NCBI GenBank assembly: GCA_017447185.1
Contig: JAFSOC010000016.1
Span: 1 to 64,000, forward strand
DNA from: Clostridia bacterium
GTDB lineage: Bacteria; Bacillota; Clostridia; Christensenellales; Aristaeellaceae
Length of the DNA stretch: 64,000 nt
Direction of reading: 5' to 3'
Shown here: positions 53,538 through 62,145 of the stretch, piece after piece
Numbering within the stretch: the stretch's first letter is position 1
Layout of the letters: the number at the start of each line of letters is the position of its first letter
The notes under the pieces: model-generated
What the model was told of the DNA's origin: nothing
The model's database searches: none
The model's input: only the letters and a program-made list of their open reading frames with translations
Position numbers and translations under genes: made by a program

Positions 53538-54512
53538 TTATTCATAACTGCCGGATGGCAGTTCGTCCTCATCAATGTCTTCCGGGATAATGAAATCGTT
53601 GTCCTGCGGGGGCAGGTCGCCGGAATCCGCAAAGGGGATATAGGCGCTGCCGGAGTTGAACATCTCGTAAATCACTTCATAGTGCGGGTCCTTGACGCCG
53701 GTGGCCGGATCCTCTCGCCAGCCGTTGTCCGTGGGCTGGCCCAGGTATTCGATCCGGGTGTTGGGAAGGGCTTCCTCCAGCTCCTGCCGCTCCGCCGCCG
53801 TCAGCTCCATCTTTTCCATCCTGCCGCGGCACATGCCGGAGATCCAGAGCCTCTTCAGCCACTTCATCTCCTTCAGGGGACGCCAGTCCTTCACGGCATT
53901 GTTGGCCAGGTTCAGATCCATGAGGTTCGTCAGCTTCGTAAGGGGGGAGATGTCGGTAATGCCGCAGGAGAAAAGCTCCAGGTATTCCAGCTCCTTCATC
54001 TCTCCGACGACTTCGATATTCTTCAGGCGGTTGTTGTCCCCCAGGATCAGCACCCGCAGGTCGGGCATGTTCAGCAGGAAGGAGATATCCGTCAGGTTGT
54101 TGTGCCCCAGGTCCAGGGCTTTGAGCTTTTTGCAGTATTTCAGCAGGACAAACTCGGAGCTCTTGTGTTTCGGGTGTAAACCGTGCAGGGTGGAATAGGC
54201 TTCGGCGTCGGAACGGATGATGTGGTAGTACATCATCTTCAGCGTCCAGCCAAACTCAATCTGCGGGAAGGCCCTGACCAGCTTCTCCACCCGGGAGGCG
54301 TCCACCGTGGTGGCAAACATGTCCACCTTTTTCAGGTTCGGGAATTTCTTCAGGAAGGAACTGAAACCGTTCCAGTCCCGGACCGTCTGCTCCCCGAGGT
54401 CGATAGTTTCGGCATCCCTGTCGAAGGAAACGCTGCCGAAAGAGACCTGCTCCGCCAGGGCTGTCCCGCACAGCAGCAGGAGAGCCATCAGGAGGGCGGA
54501 AAACTTTTTCAT
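53538..54512 (-). CDS. Exported leucine-rich repeat protein
   Basis: 324 residues. Signal peptide (about 1-20, MKKFSALLMALLLLCGTALA). About six LRRs of the internalin-like type follow (LKALDLGHNNLTDISFLLNM, LEYLELFSCGITDISPLTKL, LMDLNLANNAVKDWRPLKEM), then an acidic Pro-rich tail (PPQDNDFIIPEDIDEDELP). Different repeat class from the BspA-like proteins. No anchor is visible. It has its own promoter (54559-54587) and is probably transcribed with metY. Confidence 0.82.
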   Translation of the reverse strand: MKKFSALLMALLLLCGTALAEQVSFGSVSFDRDAETIDLGEQTVRDWNGFSSFLKKFPNLKKVDMFATTVDASRVEKLVRAFPQIEFGWTLKMMYYHIIRSDAEAYSTLHGLHPKHKSSEFVLLKYCKKLKALDLGHNNLTDISFLLNMPDLRVLILGDNNRLKNIEVVGEMKELEYLELFSCGITDISPLTKLTNLMDLNLANNAVKDWRPLKEMKWLKRLWISGMCRGRMEKMELTAAERQELEEALPNTRIEYLGQPTDNGWREDPATGVKDPHYEVIYEMFNSGSAYIPFADSGDLPPQDNDFIIPEDIDEDELPSGSYE

Positions 54513-54558
54513 CTCTGCAGATCCTTTCTTGCGTCATTCGTAAAAACAACCAAAAAAT

Positions 54559-54587
54559 ATTTTACCATGGTGGGAAGCGGCGGACAA
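54559..54587 (-). promoter_or_regulatory. Promoter for LRR-metY transcript
   Basis: Minus strand TTGTCC (54582-54587) and TAAAAT (54559-54564), spacing 17 bp. No SAM riboswitch or T-box is seen in the short leader. Confidence 0.75.
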
Positions 54588-54634
54588 GGGAAGGCCCGGA
54601 AAAAACCGAATGAAAAACAGGCCCCGGACCGGCA

Positions 54635-54663
54635 TTGAAGTTCCGCCGCCGGTATGGTAAAAT
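54635..54663 (+). promoter_or_regulatory. Promoter for the ABC exporter genes
   Basis: TTGAAG (54635-54640) and TAAAAT (54658-54663), spacing 17 bp, 52 bp before the first ATG. Confidence 0.75.
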
Positions 54664-54715
54664 CAAACAGTTACGTATTTAAGGAAACGAGTCAGAAAGT
54701 GAGGACCGGAACGGT

Positions 54716-56479
54716 ATGATCAAAAAACTGTTGGCCAGCGTCCGGGAGTATAAGAAGCAGACCATTGCGACCCCGCTGTTCATGGTGGGGGAAGTGGCAA
54801 TGGAAGCGCTGATCCCGATGATCATGGCCATGCTGATTGACCGGGGCATCGGGACGGACGACCGGCCCGGCAGCCTGGGGCAGATTTTCCTCTACGGCGG
54901 GATTCTGCTGGCTGCGGCGGTGATTTCGCTGATCTCCGGCGTGATGAGCGGGCGGATGGCAGCGGTGTCCTCCGCCGGTTTCGCGCGGAACCTGCGGCAT
55001 GACATGTACTACCGGATTCAGGAGTTTTCCTTTTCCAACATCGACAAGTTCAGCACGTCCTCGATTATCACGCGGCTGACCACGGACGTGACCAACGTGC
55101 AGAACAGCTTCCAGATGATCCTGCGGATGGCGGTGCGCGCCCCGCTGATGCTGCTGTTCTCCCTGATCATGGCCATGACGATCAACGCGCGGATTTCGCT
55201 GGTGTTCGTGTTCACCCTGCCGGTGCTGGCGCTGGGCATCTACCTGATCATGAGCCGGACGCACCCGATTTTCCGCCGGGTGTTCCAGACTTATGACAAG
55301 CTGAACAATGTGGTGCAGGAGAACGTCCGCGGCATCCGGGTGGTCAAGAGCTTCGTGCGCGAGGATTACGAAACGGAAAAGTTCACGGGTATTTCCGGAT
55401 CTATCTATAAGGATTTCGTCAAAGCGGAGCGGAACATTGCCTTCATGTCCCCGCTGATGATGACCTGCATCTACGCCTGCACGCTGGTGATCTCCTGGCT
55501 GGGCGCCAAGGCGATCATCGCCTCCGGCAATGATCCAGCCGCGGGCCTGACCACCGGCCAGCTGATGAGCCTGATCGCCTACGTGATCCAGATCCTGTCC
55601 AGTCTGATGATGCTTTCCTTCACCTTCATGATGATCACCATGAGCCGGGCCTCCGCCCAGCGCATTGTGGAAGTGCTCAGCGAGGAGCCGGACATCACTT
55701 CCCCCGCCAACGCGGTGACTGACGTGAAGGACGGATCCATCGACTTTGACCATGTTTCCTTCAGCTACGCGAAAGACAGCGAGCGGGAAACGCTGACGGA
55801 TATCGACCTGCATATTCCCTCCGGGGCGGTGGTCGGTATCCTGGGCGGCACCGGCAGCGGCAAGAGCTCCCTGGTGCAGCTGATTCCCCGGCTGTACGAC
55901 GCCACGAAGGGCGCTGTGCGGATCGGCGGCGTGGACGCGAAGGAATACGACCTGACGGCCCTGCGGGAAGGCGTGGCCATGGTGCTGCAGAAGAACGAAC
56001 TGTTCAGCGGCACGATCAAGGATAACCTGCGCTGGGGTAATGAAAACGCGACGGACGCGGAAATCGAAGAGGCCTGCCGTCTGGCCCAGGCGGATCCCTT
56101 TATCCAGGATTTCCCCGACAAGTACGATACCTGGATTGAACAGGGCGGCACCAACGTCTCCGGCGGCCAGAAGCAGCGGCTGTGTATTGCAAGGGCGCTG
56201 CTGAAAAAGCCGAAGATCCTGATCCTGGACGACTCCACCAGCGCCGTCGATACCCGGACAGACGCGCAGATCCGCGCAGGCTTCCGTTCCTTCATTCCCG
56301 AAACAACGAAACTGATCATCGCGCAGCGGGTGGCTTCCGTGAAGGATGCCGACCTGATTGTTGTGCTGGATAACGGAAAGATCGCGGACGTCGGCACCCA
56401 TGACGAGCTGATGGCCCGGTGCGAGATCTACCGCGAAGTCCATGATTCCCAGACGAAGGGAGGCGAGGACGATGAGTGA
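54716..56479 (+). CDS. ABC exporter half-transporter, degenerate-site partner
   Basis: 587 residues: a six-helix exporter transmembrane domain (about 15-310) and a nucleotide-binding domain (about 340-585). Walker A is GGTGSGKSS and the signature NVSGGQKQRL. In Walker B, ILILDDSTSAVD has Asp506 where the catalytic Glu normally stands, as in the degenerate half of heterodimeric exporters. The last His is replaced (Gln in IIAQRV). ATG follows GGACCGG only weakly. Overlaps the next gene by 8 bp, so the two form a pair. Substrate unknown. Confidence 0.9.
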   Translation: MIKKLLASVREYKKQTIATPLFMVGEVAMEALIPMIMAMLIDRGIGTDDRPGSLGQIFLYGGILLAAAVISLISGVMSGRMAAVSSAGFARNLRHDMYYRIQEFSFSNIDKFSTSSIITRLTTDVTNVQNSFQMILRMAVRAPLMLLFSLIMAMTINARISLVFVFTLPVLALGIYLIMSRTHPIFRRVFQTYDKLNNVVQENVRGIRVVKSFVREDYETEKFTGISGSIYKDFVKAERNIAFMSPLMMTCIYACTLVISWLGAKAIIASGNDPAAGLTTGQLMSLIAYVIQILSSLMMLSFTFMMITMSRASAQRIVEVLSEEPDITSPANAVTDVKDGSIDFDHVSFSYAKDSERETLTDIDLHIPSGAVVGILGGTGSGKSSLVQLIPRLYDATKGAVRIGGVDAKEYDLTALREGVAMVLQKNELFSGTIKDNLRWGNENATDAEIEEACRLAQADPFIQDFPDKYDTWIEQGGTNVSGGQKQRLCIARALLKKPKILILDDSTSAVDTRTDAQIRAGFRSFIPETTKLIIAQRVASVKDADLIVVLDNGKIADVGTHDELMARCEIYREVHDSQTKGGEDDE

Positions 56480-58445
56480 GCGCGAACGCAAAGGACCCGC
56501 TCCGAAGGAACCGGCGCCTTCCGCCGGCGGTGGCCCCCGCGGGCCCCGGTCTTTCGGTCCCCGCCAGCCCCTGGACAAGAAATCCCTGGTCCGCCTGCTG
56601 GGCTACCTGAAACCCTACTGGCCCCGGCTGATCATCGTCCTGCTGTGCATCGTGCTGAACGCGGTGGCGACCGCCGCGGCAGCCACGTTCCTGGGCGAAG
56701 TGATCGATAACCATATCATGCCGATGCTCTCCCAGGCAGCGCCGGACTTCAGCGGATTGCTGAGCGCAATCCTGCGGATGGCAGCCCTGTATGTCCTGGC
56801 CATCGTGGCCACCTTCGCCCAGGCGCGGGTTATGGCGGTCATCAGCCAGAGCGTGCTGCGCAAGGTGCGGGATGAAATGTTCACCCATATGCAGACCCTG
56901 CCGATTCGGTACTTTGACTCCCACACCCACGGCGAGGTCATGAGCCACTACACCAACGATGCGGACACCCTGCGCCAGCTGATGAGCCAGGTGCTGCCCC
57001 AGACGGTTTCCTCCGTGATCACACTGACGGTGGTCTTCATCTCCATGCTGGGCTGCAGCGTATGGCTGACCCTGGTGATGGTGCTGGGTACGTTCTTCAT
57101 GCTGAAGGCGACGGTGAAGATCGGCGGCGGCAGCGCGAAATTCTTCGGGAAACAGCAGAAATCCCTGGCTTCCCTGAACGGATACGTGGAAGAGATGATC
57201 AACGGCCAAAAGGTGGTCAAGGTCTTCAACCACGAGCCGGAAGCGAAGGCGGAATTCGACGCCCGGAACGATGAGCTGACCGAAAACATGACCGAGGCTA
57301 ACAAGCTGGGCAACATCCTGGGCCCGGTGAACAACAACATGGGCCACCTGCTGTACGTGATCCTGGCGATCGTGGGCGGCGCCCTGGCCATCGGAAACGT
57401 GACCAACGTGAGCCTGACCGGGATCGGAACGCTGACCCTGGGCAATATTGCCGCGTTCCTGACCCTGAGCCGCAACTTCATGATGCCCATCAACCAGATG
57501 GCGCAGCAGATCAGCTTCATCGCCATGGCCATCGCCGGCGCGGGCCGGATCTTCGCCCTGATGGACGAGCAGCCGGAAGCGGACGACGGCTATGTGCACC
57601 TGGTGAACGCCAGGGAAGTGAACGGCGAGCTGGTGGAGACGGAAGAACACACCGGCCTGTGGGCCTGGAAGCATCCCCACAGCGCGGACGGCACCGTCAC
57701 CTATACGAAGCTGGCCGGCGACGTGGTGATGCAGGATGTGGACTTCGCCTACGACCCGGAGAAGCCGGTGCTGCATGACATCTCCCTCTTCGCGAAGCCG
57801 GGCCAGAAGGTGGCCTTCGTGGGCGCCACCGGCGCCGGCAAGACCACCATCACCAACCTGATCAACCGCTTCTACGACATCGCGGACGGCAAGATCCGCT
57901 ATGACGGCATCAATATCAACAAGATCTGCAAGACAGACCTGCGGAAGTCCCTGGGCGTGGTGCTGCAGGACGTGAACCTGTTCACCGGCACCGTGATGGA
58001 CAACATCCGCTACGGCAAGCTGGACGCCACGGACGAGGAATGCATCGCCGCCGCGAAGCTGGCCAATGCCGACGATTTCATCACCCGCCTGCCGGACGGT
58101 TACCAGACGGTGCTCAAGGGTGACGGCAGCGGCCTGAGCCAGGGCCAGCGCCAGCTGATCTCCATCGCCCGGGCGGCGGTGGCGGATCCGCCGGTCATGA
58201 TTCTGGACGAGGCCACCTCCTCCATCGACACGCGGACCGAGGCCCTGGTGCAGAAGGGCATGGACAAGCTGATGGAAGGCCGCACAGTGTTTGTCATCGC
58301 GCACCGGCTGTCCACGGTACAGAACAGCGACGTGATCATGGTGCTGGACCACGGACGGATTATCGAGCGCGGCAGCCACGATCAGCTGATCGCCGAAAAG
58401 GGACAGTATTACCAGCTGTACACCGGCGCTTTCGAACTGGAATAA
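56472..58445 (+). CDS. ABC exporter half-transporter, catalytic partner
   Basis: 657 residues. A Pro/Gly/Arg-rich cytoplasmic N-terminus (about 1-40), a six-helix transmembrane domain, a linker insertion of about 35 residues before the nucleotide-binding domain (ends TGLWAWKHPH), then Walker A GATGAGKTT, signature LSQGQRQL, Walker B VMILDEATSSID with Glu580, and His in FVIAHRLST. The intact Glu/His complement the degenerate site of the partner, the pattern of TmrAB/BmrCD/LmrCD-type exporters. Substrate (drug, lipid or peptide) unknown. Confidence 0.9.
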   Translation: MSERERKGPAPKEPAPSAGGGPRGPRSFGPRQPLDKKSLVRLLGYLKPYWPRLIIVLLCIVLNAVATAAAATFLGEVIDNHIMPMLSQAAPDFSGLLSAILRMAALYVLAIVATFAQARVMAVISQSVLRKVRDEMFTHMQTLPIRYFDSHTHGEVMSHYTNDADTLRQLMSQVLPQTVSSVITLTVVFISMLGCSVWLTLVMVLGTFFMLKATVKIGGGSAKFFGKQQKSLASLNGYVEEMINGQKVVKVFNHEPEAKAEFDARNDELTENMTEANKLGNILGPVNNNMGHLLYVILAIVGGALAIGNVTNVSLTGIGTLTLGNIAAFLTLSRNFMMPINQMAQQISFIAMAIAGAGRIFALMDEQPEADDGYVHLVNAREVNGELVETEEHTGLWAWKHPHSADGTVTYTKLAGDVVMQDVDFAYDPEKPVLHDISLFAKPGQKVAFVGATGAGKTTITNLINRFYDIADGKIRYDGININKICKTDLRKSLGVVLQDVNLFTGTVMDNIRYGKLDATDEECIAAAKLANADDFITRLPDGYQTVLKGDGSGLSQGQRQLISIARAAVADPPVMILDEATSSIDTRTEALVQKGMDKLMEGRTVFVIAHRLSTVQNSDVIMVLDHGRIIERGSHDQLIAEKGQYYQLYTGAFELE

Positions 58446-58462
58446 GATTTAAAGGGTACATG

Positions 58463-58504
58463 AAGATGCCCGGAGGAAGTGAAAATCCTCCGGGCATCTT
58501 TTTC
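58463..58504. terminator. Bidirectional terminator between ABC and VanY genes
   Basis: AAGATGCCCGGAGGA (58463-58477) and TCCTCCGGGCATCTT (58486-58500) form a perfect 15-bp stem with an 8-nt loop, followed by TTT. It serves both convergent genes. Confidence 0.92.
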
Positions 58505-59267
58505 ATTCGTCTTCCGGATCCTCCGGGTTGAAATCTTCAATTTCCATCCGACCGACGGCTTCCGCATTCGGAAGGGTGGCCAGGTATTCCTCCAGGCAGA
58601 GGTCCTTGTCCCGCATGATGAGGGCGTGCTCCACGCCCACGTAGCGGATGTGCCATTCTTCGGCAGCAATGCCGGTGATGGCCTGCTTGCCCTCCTGGTA
58701 GCGGATGATGAACCCGTACTCCCAGCAGTGGGCGTGCAGCCACTTGCATTGTTTCGTGCCCTTGAAGGCGGAGGCGCCCTTCGCCGTGATGTCAATGGCC
58801 AGGCCCAGGTGATGCTCGCTGCAGCAGGGTTCCGCCACGGTGTTCAGCGCCCGGGTGCGGGCCTTGGAGCGGCTCCAGCCCGGATGATCCTTCAGGATGG
58901 CGCTGATCTTGTTGTTCAGCACCCGCTCCTGTTCGCGGATGCTGCGGTAGGCCGCATTGATCTTCCAGTTTTTGATGCCGTCGGCCGCGGCAGCGTCCAG
59001 CATTTCATTCAGGGCGTCCACCGCCTCGCGGACGGCCGTCAGGTCCTTGTATTTCAGGGTGACCAGCTTCGGATTCACATTCTCCTTCAGGGAGACCAGG
59101 TCCGCCGGGACAAACTCCGCTTCCACCGGATGATCCTTGTTGACCAGGAAGGGAACATCGCCGGACAGCACATCCACGGTCACTTCCGCCCCGGCCGGGA
59201 AACAGGCACCCAAAAGCAGCGCCCACAGCAGGGCGAACAGGATCAGCGAAAAGCACTTTTTCTGCAT
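58503..59267 (-). CDS. VanY-type D-alanyl-D-alanine carboxypeptidase
   Basis: 254 residues: signal peptide (about 1-27), then a VanY/peptidase M15 domain with zinc ligands in SEHHLGLAIDIT (HxxxxxxD) and EEWHIRYVG, plus AAYRSIREQERV. It trims terminal D-Ala from peptidoglycan stems or precursors. Nothing around it suggests a glycopeptide-resistance cluster, so housekeeping wall turnover is likely. ATG at 59265-59267 behind GGAGACC. Confidence 0.9.
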   Translation of the reverse strand: MQKKCFSLILFALLWALLLGACFPAGAEVTVDVLSGDVPFLVNKDHPVEAEFVPADLVSLKENVNPKLVTLKYKDLTAVREAVDALNEMLDAAAADGIKNWKINAAYRSIREQERVLNNKISAILKDHPGWSRSKARTRALNTVAEPCCSEHHLGLAIDITAKGASAFKGTKQCKWLHAHCWEYGFIIRYQEGKQAITGIAAEEWHIRYVGVEHALIMRDKDLCLEEYLATLPNAEAVGRMEIEDFNPEDPEDE

Positions 59268-59312
59268 GCGCGGGGTCTCCTTCCGTATTTTTCTGCACAG
59301 GATGTCCTCCAA

Positions 59313-59341
59313 AGTATAGCACAGAATGCAGGAAGGCACAA
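59313..59341 (-). promoter_or_regulatory. Promoter for the VanY-type gene
   Basis: Minus strand TTGTGC (59336-59341) and TATACT (59313-59318), spacing 17 bp. Confidence 0.72.
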
Positions 59342-59360
59342 ACCGGGCGGCTCCGGGCGC

Positions 59361-59389
59361 TTGTTGCTAAAGTGAAAAAATGGTATACT
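59361..59389 (+). promoter_or_regulatory. Promoter for the phospholipase C-like gene
   Basis: TTGTTG (59361-59366) and TATACT (59384-59389), spacing 17 bp. The start site would be near 59396, which argues against the GTG at 59395 as start codon and for the ATG at 59425. Confidence 0.65.
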
Positions 59390-59424
59390 GACCTGTGAAA
59401 ACAAAAGGGGAGGAAACAGCGGAA

Positions 59425-60375
59425 ATGCCGGATGTAGCCTTGCATGCCGTGTTCGGGCGGGAGGTCCGGGCGGAGATGGACAGCACCCTCGCGGAGCATA
59501 TCCGGGAGGTTCCGTATACCTTCGCGCTGTTCGGGCCGGATCTCTGGTTCATGTACCAGCCCTGGAAGCGGCGGGAAGGCCGCGGCCGCCGGATGCACAC
59601 CACCCGCACCGGGGAATTTCTGATGACGCTGGCAAAGCGGGCGAAGGAAAGCGCCCATCCCGACGAGCTGTTTTCCTATCTGGCCGGGTTCCTGTGCCAC
59701 TACGCACTGGATGCAACGACCCATCCCTATATCATTCACATGACCGAAGAAAAAACGAAGATTCCCCGGGGGCACATGAGCTTTGAGCATACGCTGGACC
59801 GGCTGGAAATGGAGCGGGCCGGCGTATGGGGCGAGAAGCACCCGGTGACGGATCATTATTTCCCGAAACTGAAGCTGCCGCAATGTATGAAAGAGGATAT
59901 CGACACGGTTTTCCGGGAGGTGTACGGCTGGGACCACTGCTGGAAGGCACTGAACACGTCCGCACCGCGGTACCGGCTGTGTTACCGGGTGCTGGAGAAT
60001 CCCCAGGGCATGTTCACCCGCATGGCGGGGCGGAGCCGCAAGGCAGCCCTGAAATCCATGACTTATATCCATTCCCACTTCGAGGGAACGGACGTGGAAA
60101 ACCTGGCGAAGGCCATCTGGACCCACAGCCATGAAGCGTCCGAGCAGTCCACTGCGGATTTCAACGAGCTGAAGGACATTGCCCGCCGGGAGGCGGGGGA
60201 GATGATCCGGGCTGCCTACCGCTATATCTACCTGTCGGAGATTTCTTTTGAAGAACTGAAGGAACGCATCGGAAACCGCTCCTACCTGAGCGGCCTGCCG
60301 GTGGACGACCCGCGGAATACGGCGGTTTCCTTCCTGCTGCCGCCGCGGAAAGAGGAAAGGAAGGGCCGCAAATGA
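59425..60375 (+). CDS. Zinc-dependent phospholipase C-like protein
   Basis: 316 residues, Zn_dep_PLPC family, an all-helical fold. Histidine/aspartate ligands are visible in MPDVALHAVFG, FGPDLWFMY, LAGFLCHYALDATTHPYI and FEHTLDRLEMERAG. No signal peptide, unlike secreted phospholipase C toxins, so it acts in the cytoplasm; substrate unknown. ATG at 59425 behind AAGGGGAGGA. Overlaps the VanZ fusion gene by 4 bp, so the two are coupled. Confidence 0.8.
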   Translation: MPDVALHAVFGREVRAEMDSTLAEHIREVPYTFALFGPDLWFMYQPWKRREGRGRRMHTTRTGEFLMTLAKRAKESAHPDELFSYLAGFLCHYALDATTHPYIIHMTEEKTKIPRGHMSFEHTLDRLEMERAGVWGEKHPVTDHYFPKLKLPQCMKEDIDTVFREVYGWDHCWKALNTSAPRYRLCYRVLENPQGMFTRMAGRSRKAALKSMTYIHSHFEGTDVENLAKAIWTHSHEASEQSTADFNELKDIARREAGEMIRAAYRYIYLSEISFEELKERIGNRSYLSGLPVDDPRNTAVSFLLPPRKEERKGRK

Positions 60376-61457
60376 CGCTGGATGCAAACAGCCTGTCCAC
60401 CAATATCCTGGTGACGGTCATGGTGGCGCTGCTGGTGATCGTGCTGCCCTGGGCGGACCGGAAGATCTGCGCGAAGCTGGGGGTCAACCTCCACGGAGGA
60501 CTGAGCACGAATCCCCAGGCGGATAAAATCCTGAGGATCCGCCAGTGCATCCTGACCTGCGGCCTTCTGGTCTACCTGTTCATCTATTTCTGGCTGACCT
60601 TCCTTTCCCGCTCCGCCATGGATACCTACGCGGTGCATGTGGCGCCGCTGGAGGACCTGAAAAACGCCTTCGAGACGGAGCACGGCTTCTCGGATGTGCT
60701 CCGGCGCCTGTTTTCGGAAGGGTTCGCTGTCTTCAAAAACGTCAAACTGGTGCGGCCGGAGGATATTGCCCAGTTCTATATGAACATGATGGTCTTTGTG
60801 CCCCTGGGCTATCTGCTGCCGTATACCTTCCGGTGGTTCCGGGAGCGGGTGCGGACCCGTCCGGTGGGCGTCTGCTTCCTGATCTCCTTCTTTACGGAAA
60901 ACATGCAGCTGATGACCCAGCGGGGCCTGTACGACCTGGATGACCTGATTTCCAACACCCTGGGCGGATTCATCGGCCAAATGCTGTATATCGCCTTCGC
61001 CTACATGCTGACCCATCCGGACTGGCGGAAGGATCTGCAGAGCCGCCGCAGGTGGAAGAAAAAAGGCGGAAAGCGGGCACTGTATCCCAGCCGCCGGCGG
61101 ATCTACGCCAACTGCACCTACCTGCGGGCCAATAACCGGGAGGAAGTCTGGAACTTCTATGTACGGAAGCTGGGCTACCGGCCCGTGCCCCGCAGCGGCC
61201 CCGCGGCGCAGGAGGAGAACGTGCTGCTTCTGTCCCTGGGACGCAGCCGGATCCGCATCTGCTGCGACGGAAACGGGGAACCGCTGCCGCCCCAGATGCT
61301 CCGCATCAGCGCCTACGGGCTTTCCCTGATCCGGCAGAACCTGCTGGAGCAGGGGATCGATCCCGGCGAATACAAGGAAGACCCGTATACCGGGCAGCGG
61401 GAGCTGCGGTTTACGGGTCCGGATGATGTACAGATTACGATTACCGAAGTGGAATAA
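60372..61457 (+). CDS. VanZ-like membrane protein with extra C-terminal domain
   Basis: 361 residues. VanZ-like N-terminal part (about 1-225) with transmembrane helices around LVTVMVALLVIVLPW, CILTCGLLVYLFIYFWLTFL, MNMMVFVPLGYLLPY and LGGFIGQMLYIAFAYML, including the family's QLMTQRGLYDLDDLISNTLGG compatible stretch. A basic linker (RRRWKKKGGKRALYPSRRR) leads to a cytoplasmic C-terminal domain (about 245-361). This reads like a glyoxalase/VOC-type fold (YLRANNREEVWNFYVRKLGY, ending FTGPDDVQITITEVE). This pairing is unusual. Role unknown; VanZ gives low-level teicoplanin resistance in enterococci. Confidence 0.78.
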   Translation: MTLDANSLSTNILVTVMVALLVIVLPWADRKICAKLGVNLHGGLSTNPQADKILRIRQCILTCGLLVYLFIYFWLTFLSRSAMDTYAVHVAPLEDLKNAFETEHGFSDVLRRLFSEGFAVFKNVKLVRPEDIAQFYMNMMVFVPLGYLLPYTFRWFRERVRTRPVGVCFLISFFTENMQLMTQRGLYDLDDLISNTLGGFIGQMLYIAFAYMLTHPDWRKDLQSRRRWKKKGGKRALYPSRRRIYANCTYLRANNREEVWNFYVRKLGYRPVPRSGPAAQEENVLLLSLGRSRIRICCDGNGEPLPPQMLRISAYGLSLIRQNLLEQGIDPGEYKEDPYTGQRELRFTGPDDVQITITEVE

Positions 61458-61460
61458 CGG

Positions 61461-62051
61461 TTATTTTTCCGCGGCTGCCAGCTGCTTGTAAATGCCGGTG
61501 GAACGCAGCGCCGGGAGCACCGCATGGTAGAACAGCGGGGCCACCACGACGGCGAAGGCGGCGTTGATCAGCGAGGGAACCAGCTTGGCGACCAGCACGG
61601 TGGGAATCGTATCCACGGGTACCGGCTCCACCCACATCTTGAAGATCCAGGTTTTCAGCATATACAGGGCCACGTAGGTCAGGGACCCGGCGATGCAGCT
61701 GAGGAACAGCGGCGGCAGGGTGGCGCCCAGGGCGACATCCTCATGCTTCCGCTTCCAGGCCCGGTAGATCATGGCGGTGACCCAGGCCATGGCGAACTTG
61801 CTGACGAAGGTGATCGCGGCGTTCAGGAAATCGTATCCGCCGAAAAGCACGTCATACAGCGCGGAACCCAGGCCGGCGGAAAGGCCGCCGGTCACCGGCC
61901 CCAGCAGCAGGCCCGCCAGCAGGCACATGGCGTTGGCAAAGTGCACCTTGGACTGCCCCAGCGGGATCCGGAACAGCGTAATCACGCAGATAATGGCAGC
62001 CATTACGGCGCCGAAGACAATTCTCGTTAACTGGCTCTTGTTCTGGTTCAT
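61461..62051 (-). CDS. ECF transporter S component
   Basis: 196 residues, six predicted helices, ECF vitamin-uptake substrate-binding subunit of the ribofla_trS/DUF1393 type. It includes HFANAMCLLAGLLLGPVTGGLSAGLGSALYD and a final helix. Start is the ATG at 62051 (9 nt after GGGGAG) rather than the one at 62057. Energising EcfA/A'/T subunits are not in the window, so it is probably a group II component. Its substrate cannot be told; divergence from a MocR-like regulator makes a B6 vitamer or related compound possible. Converges with the VanZ gene with a 3-bp gap. Confidence 0.82.
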   Translation of the reverse strand: MNQNKSQLTRIVFGAVMAAIICVITLFRIPLGQSKVHFANAMCLLAGLLLGPVTGGLSAGLGSALYDVLFGGYDFLNAAITFVSKFAMAWVTAMIYRAWKRKHEDVALGATLPPLFLSCIAGSLTYVALYMLKTWIFKMWVEPVPVDTIPTVLVAKLVPSLINAAFAVVVAPLFYHAVLPALRSTGIYKQLAAAEK

Positions 62052-62115
62052 TTCCATCCTCTCCCCTTGACTTTCGATGACAGGAAGTATATGCTTCATT
62101 TGGCAATATGAAAAG

Positions 62116-62145
62116 TACCAGAAAAGGAGAAAAATATAATACCAG
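62116..62145 (+). promoter_or_regulatory. Divergent control region with TACCAG direct repeats
   Basis: TACCAG occurs at 62116-62121 and 62140-62145, 24 bp apart in direct orientation, flanking TATAAT (62135-62140). MocR-type regulators often bind direct repeats, so this may be the autoregulatory site of the gene at 62146. TATAAT is only 5 bp from that ATG. Confidence 0.4.

Noticed and set aside
54513-54600. SAM riboswitch controlling the LRR-metY transcript
   Set aside because: The leader is about 45 nt and lacks the S-box core; nothing supports it.
58503-61457. Glycopeptide resistance cluster (VanY, VanZ)
   Set aside because: There is no VanH, VanA-type ligase, VanX or VanRS, and the VanY gene is on the opposite strand with its own promoter.
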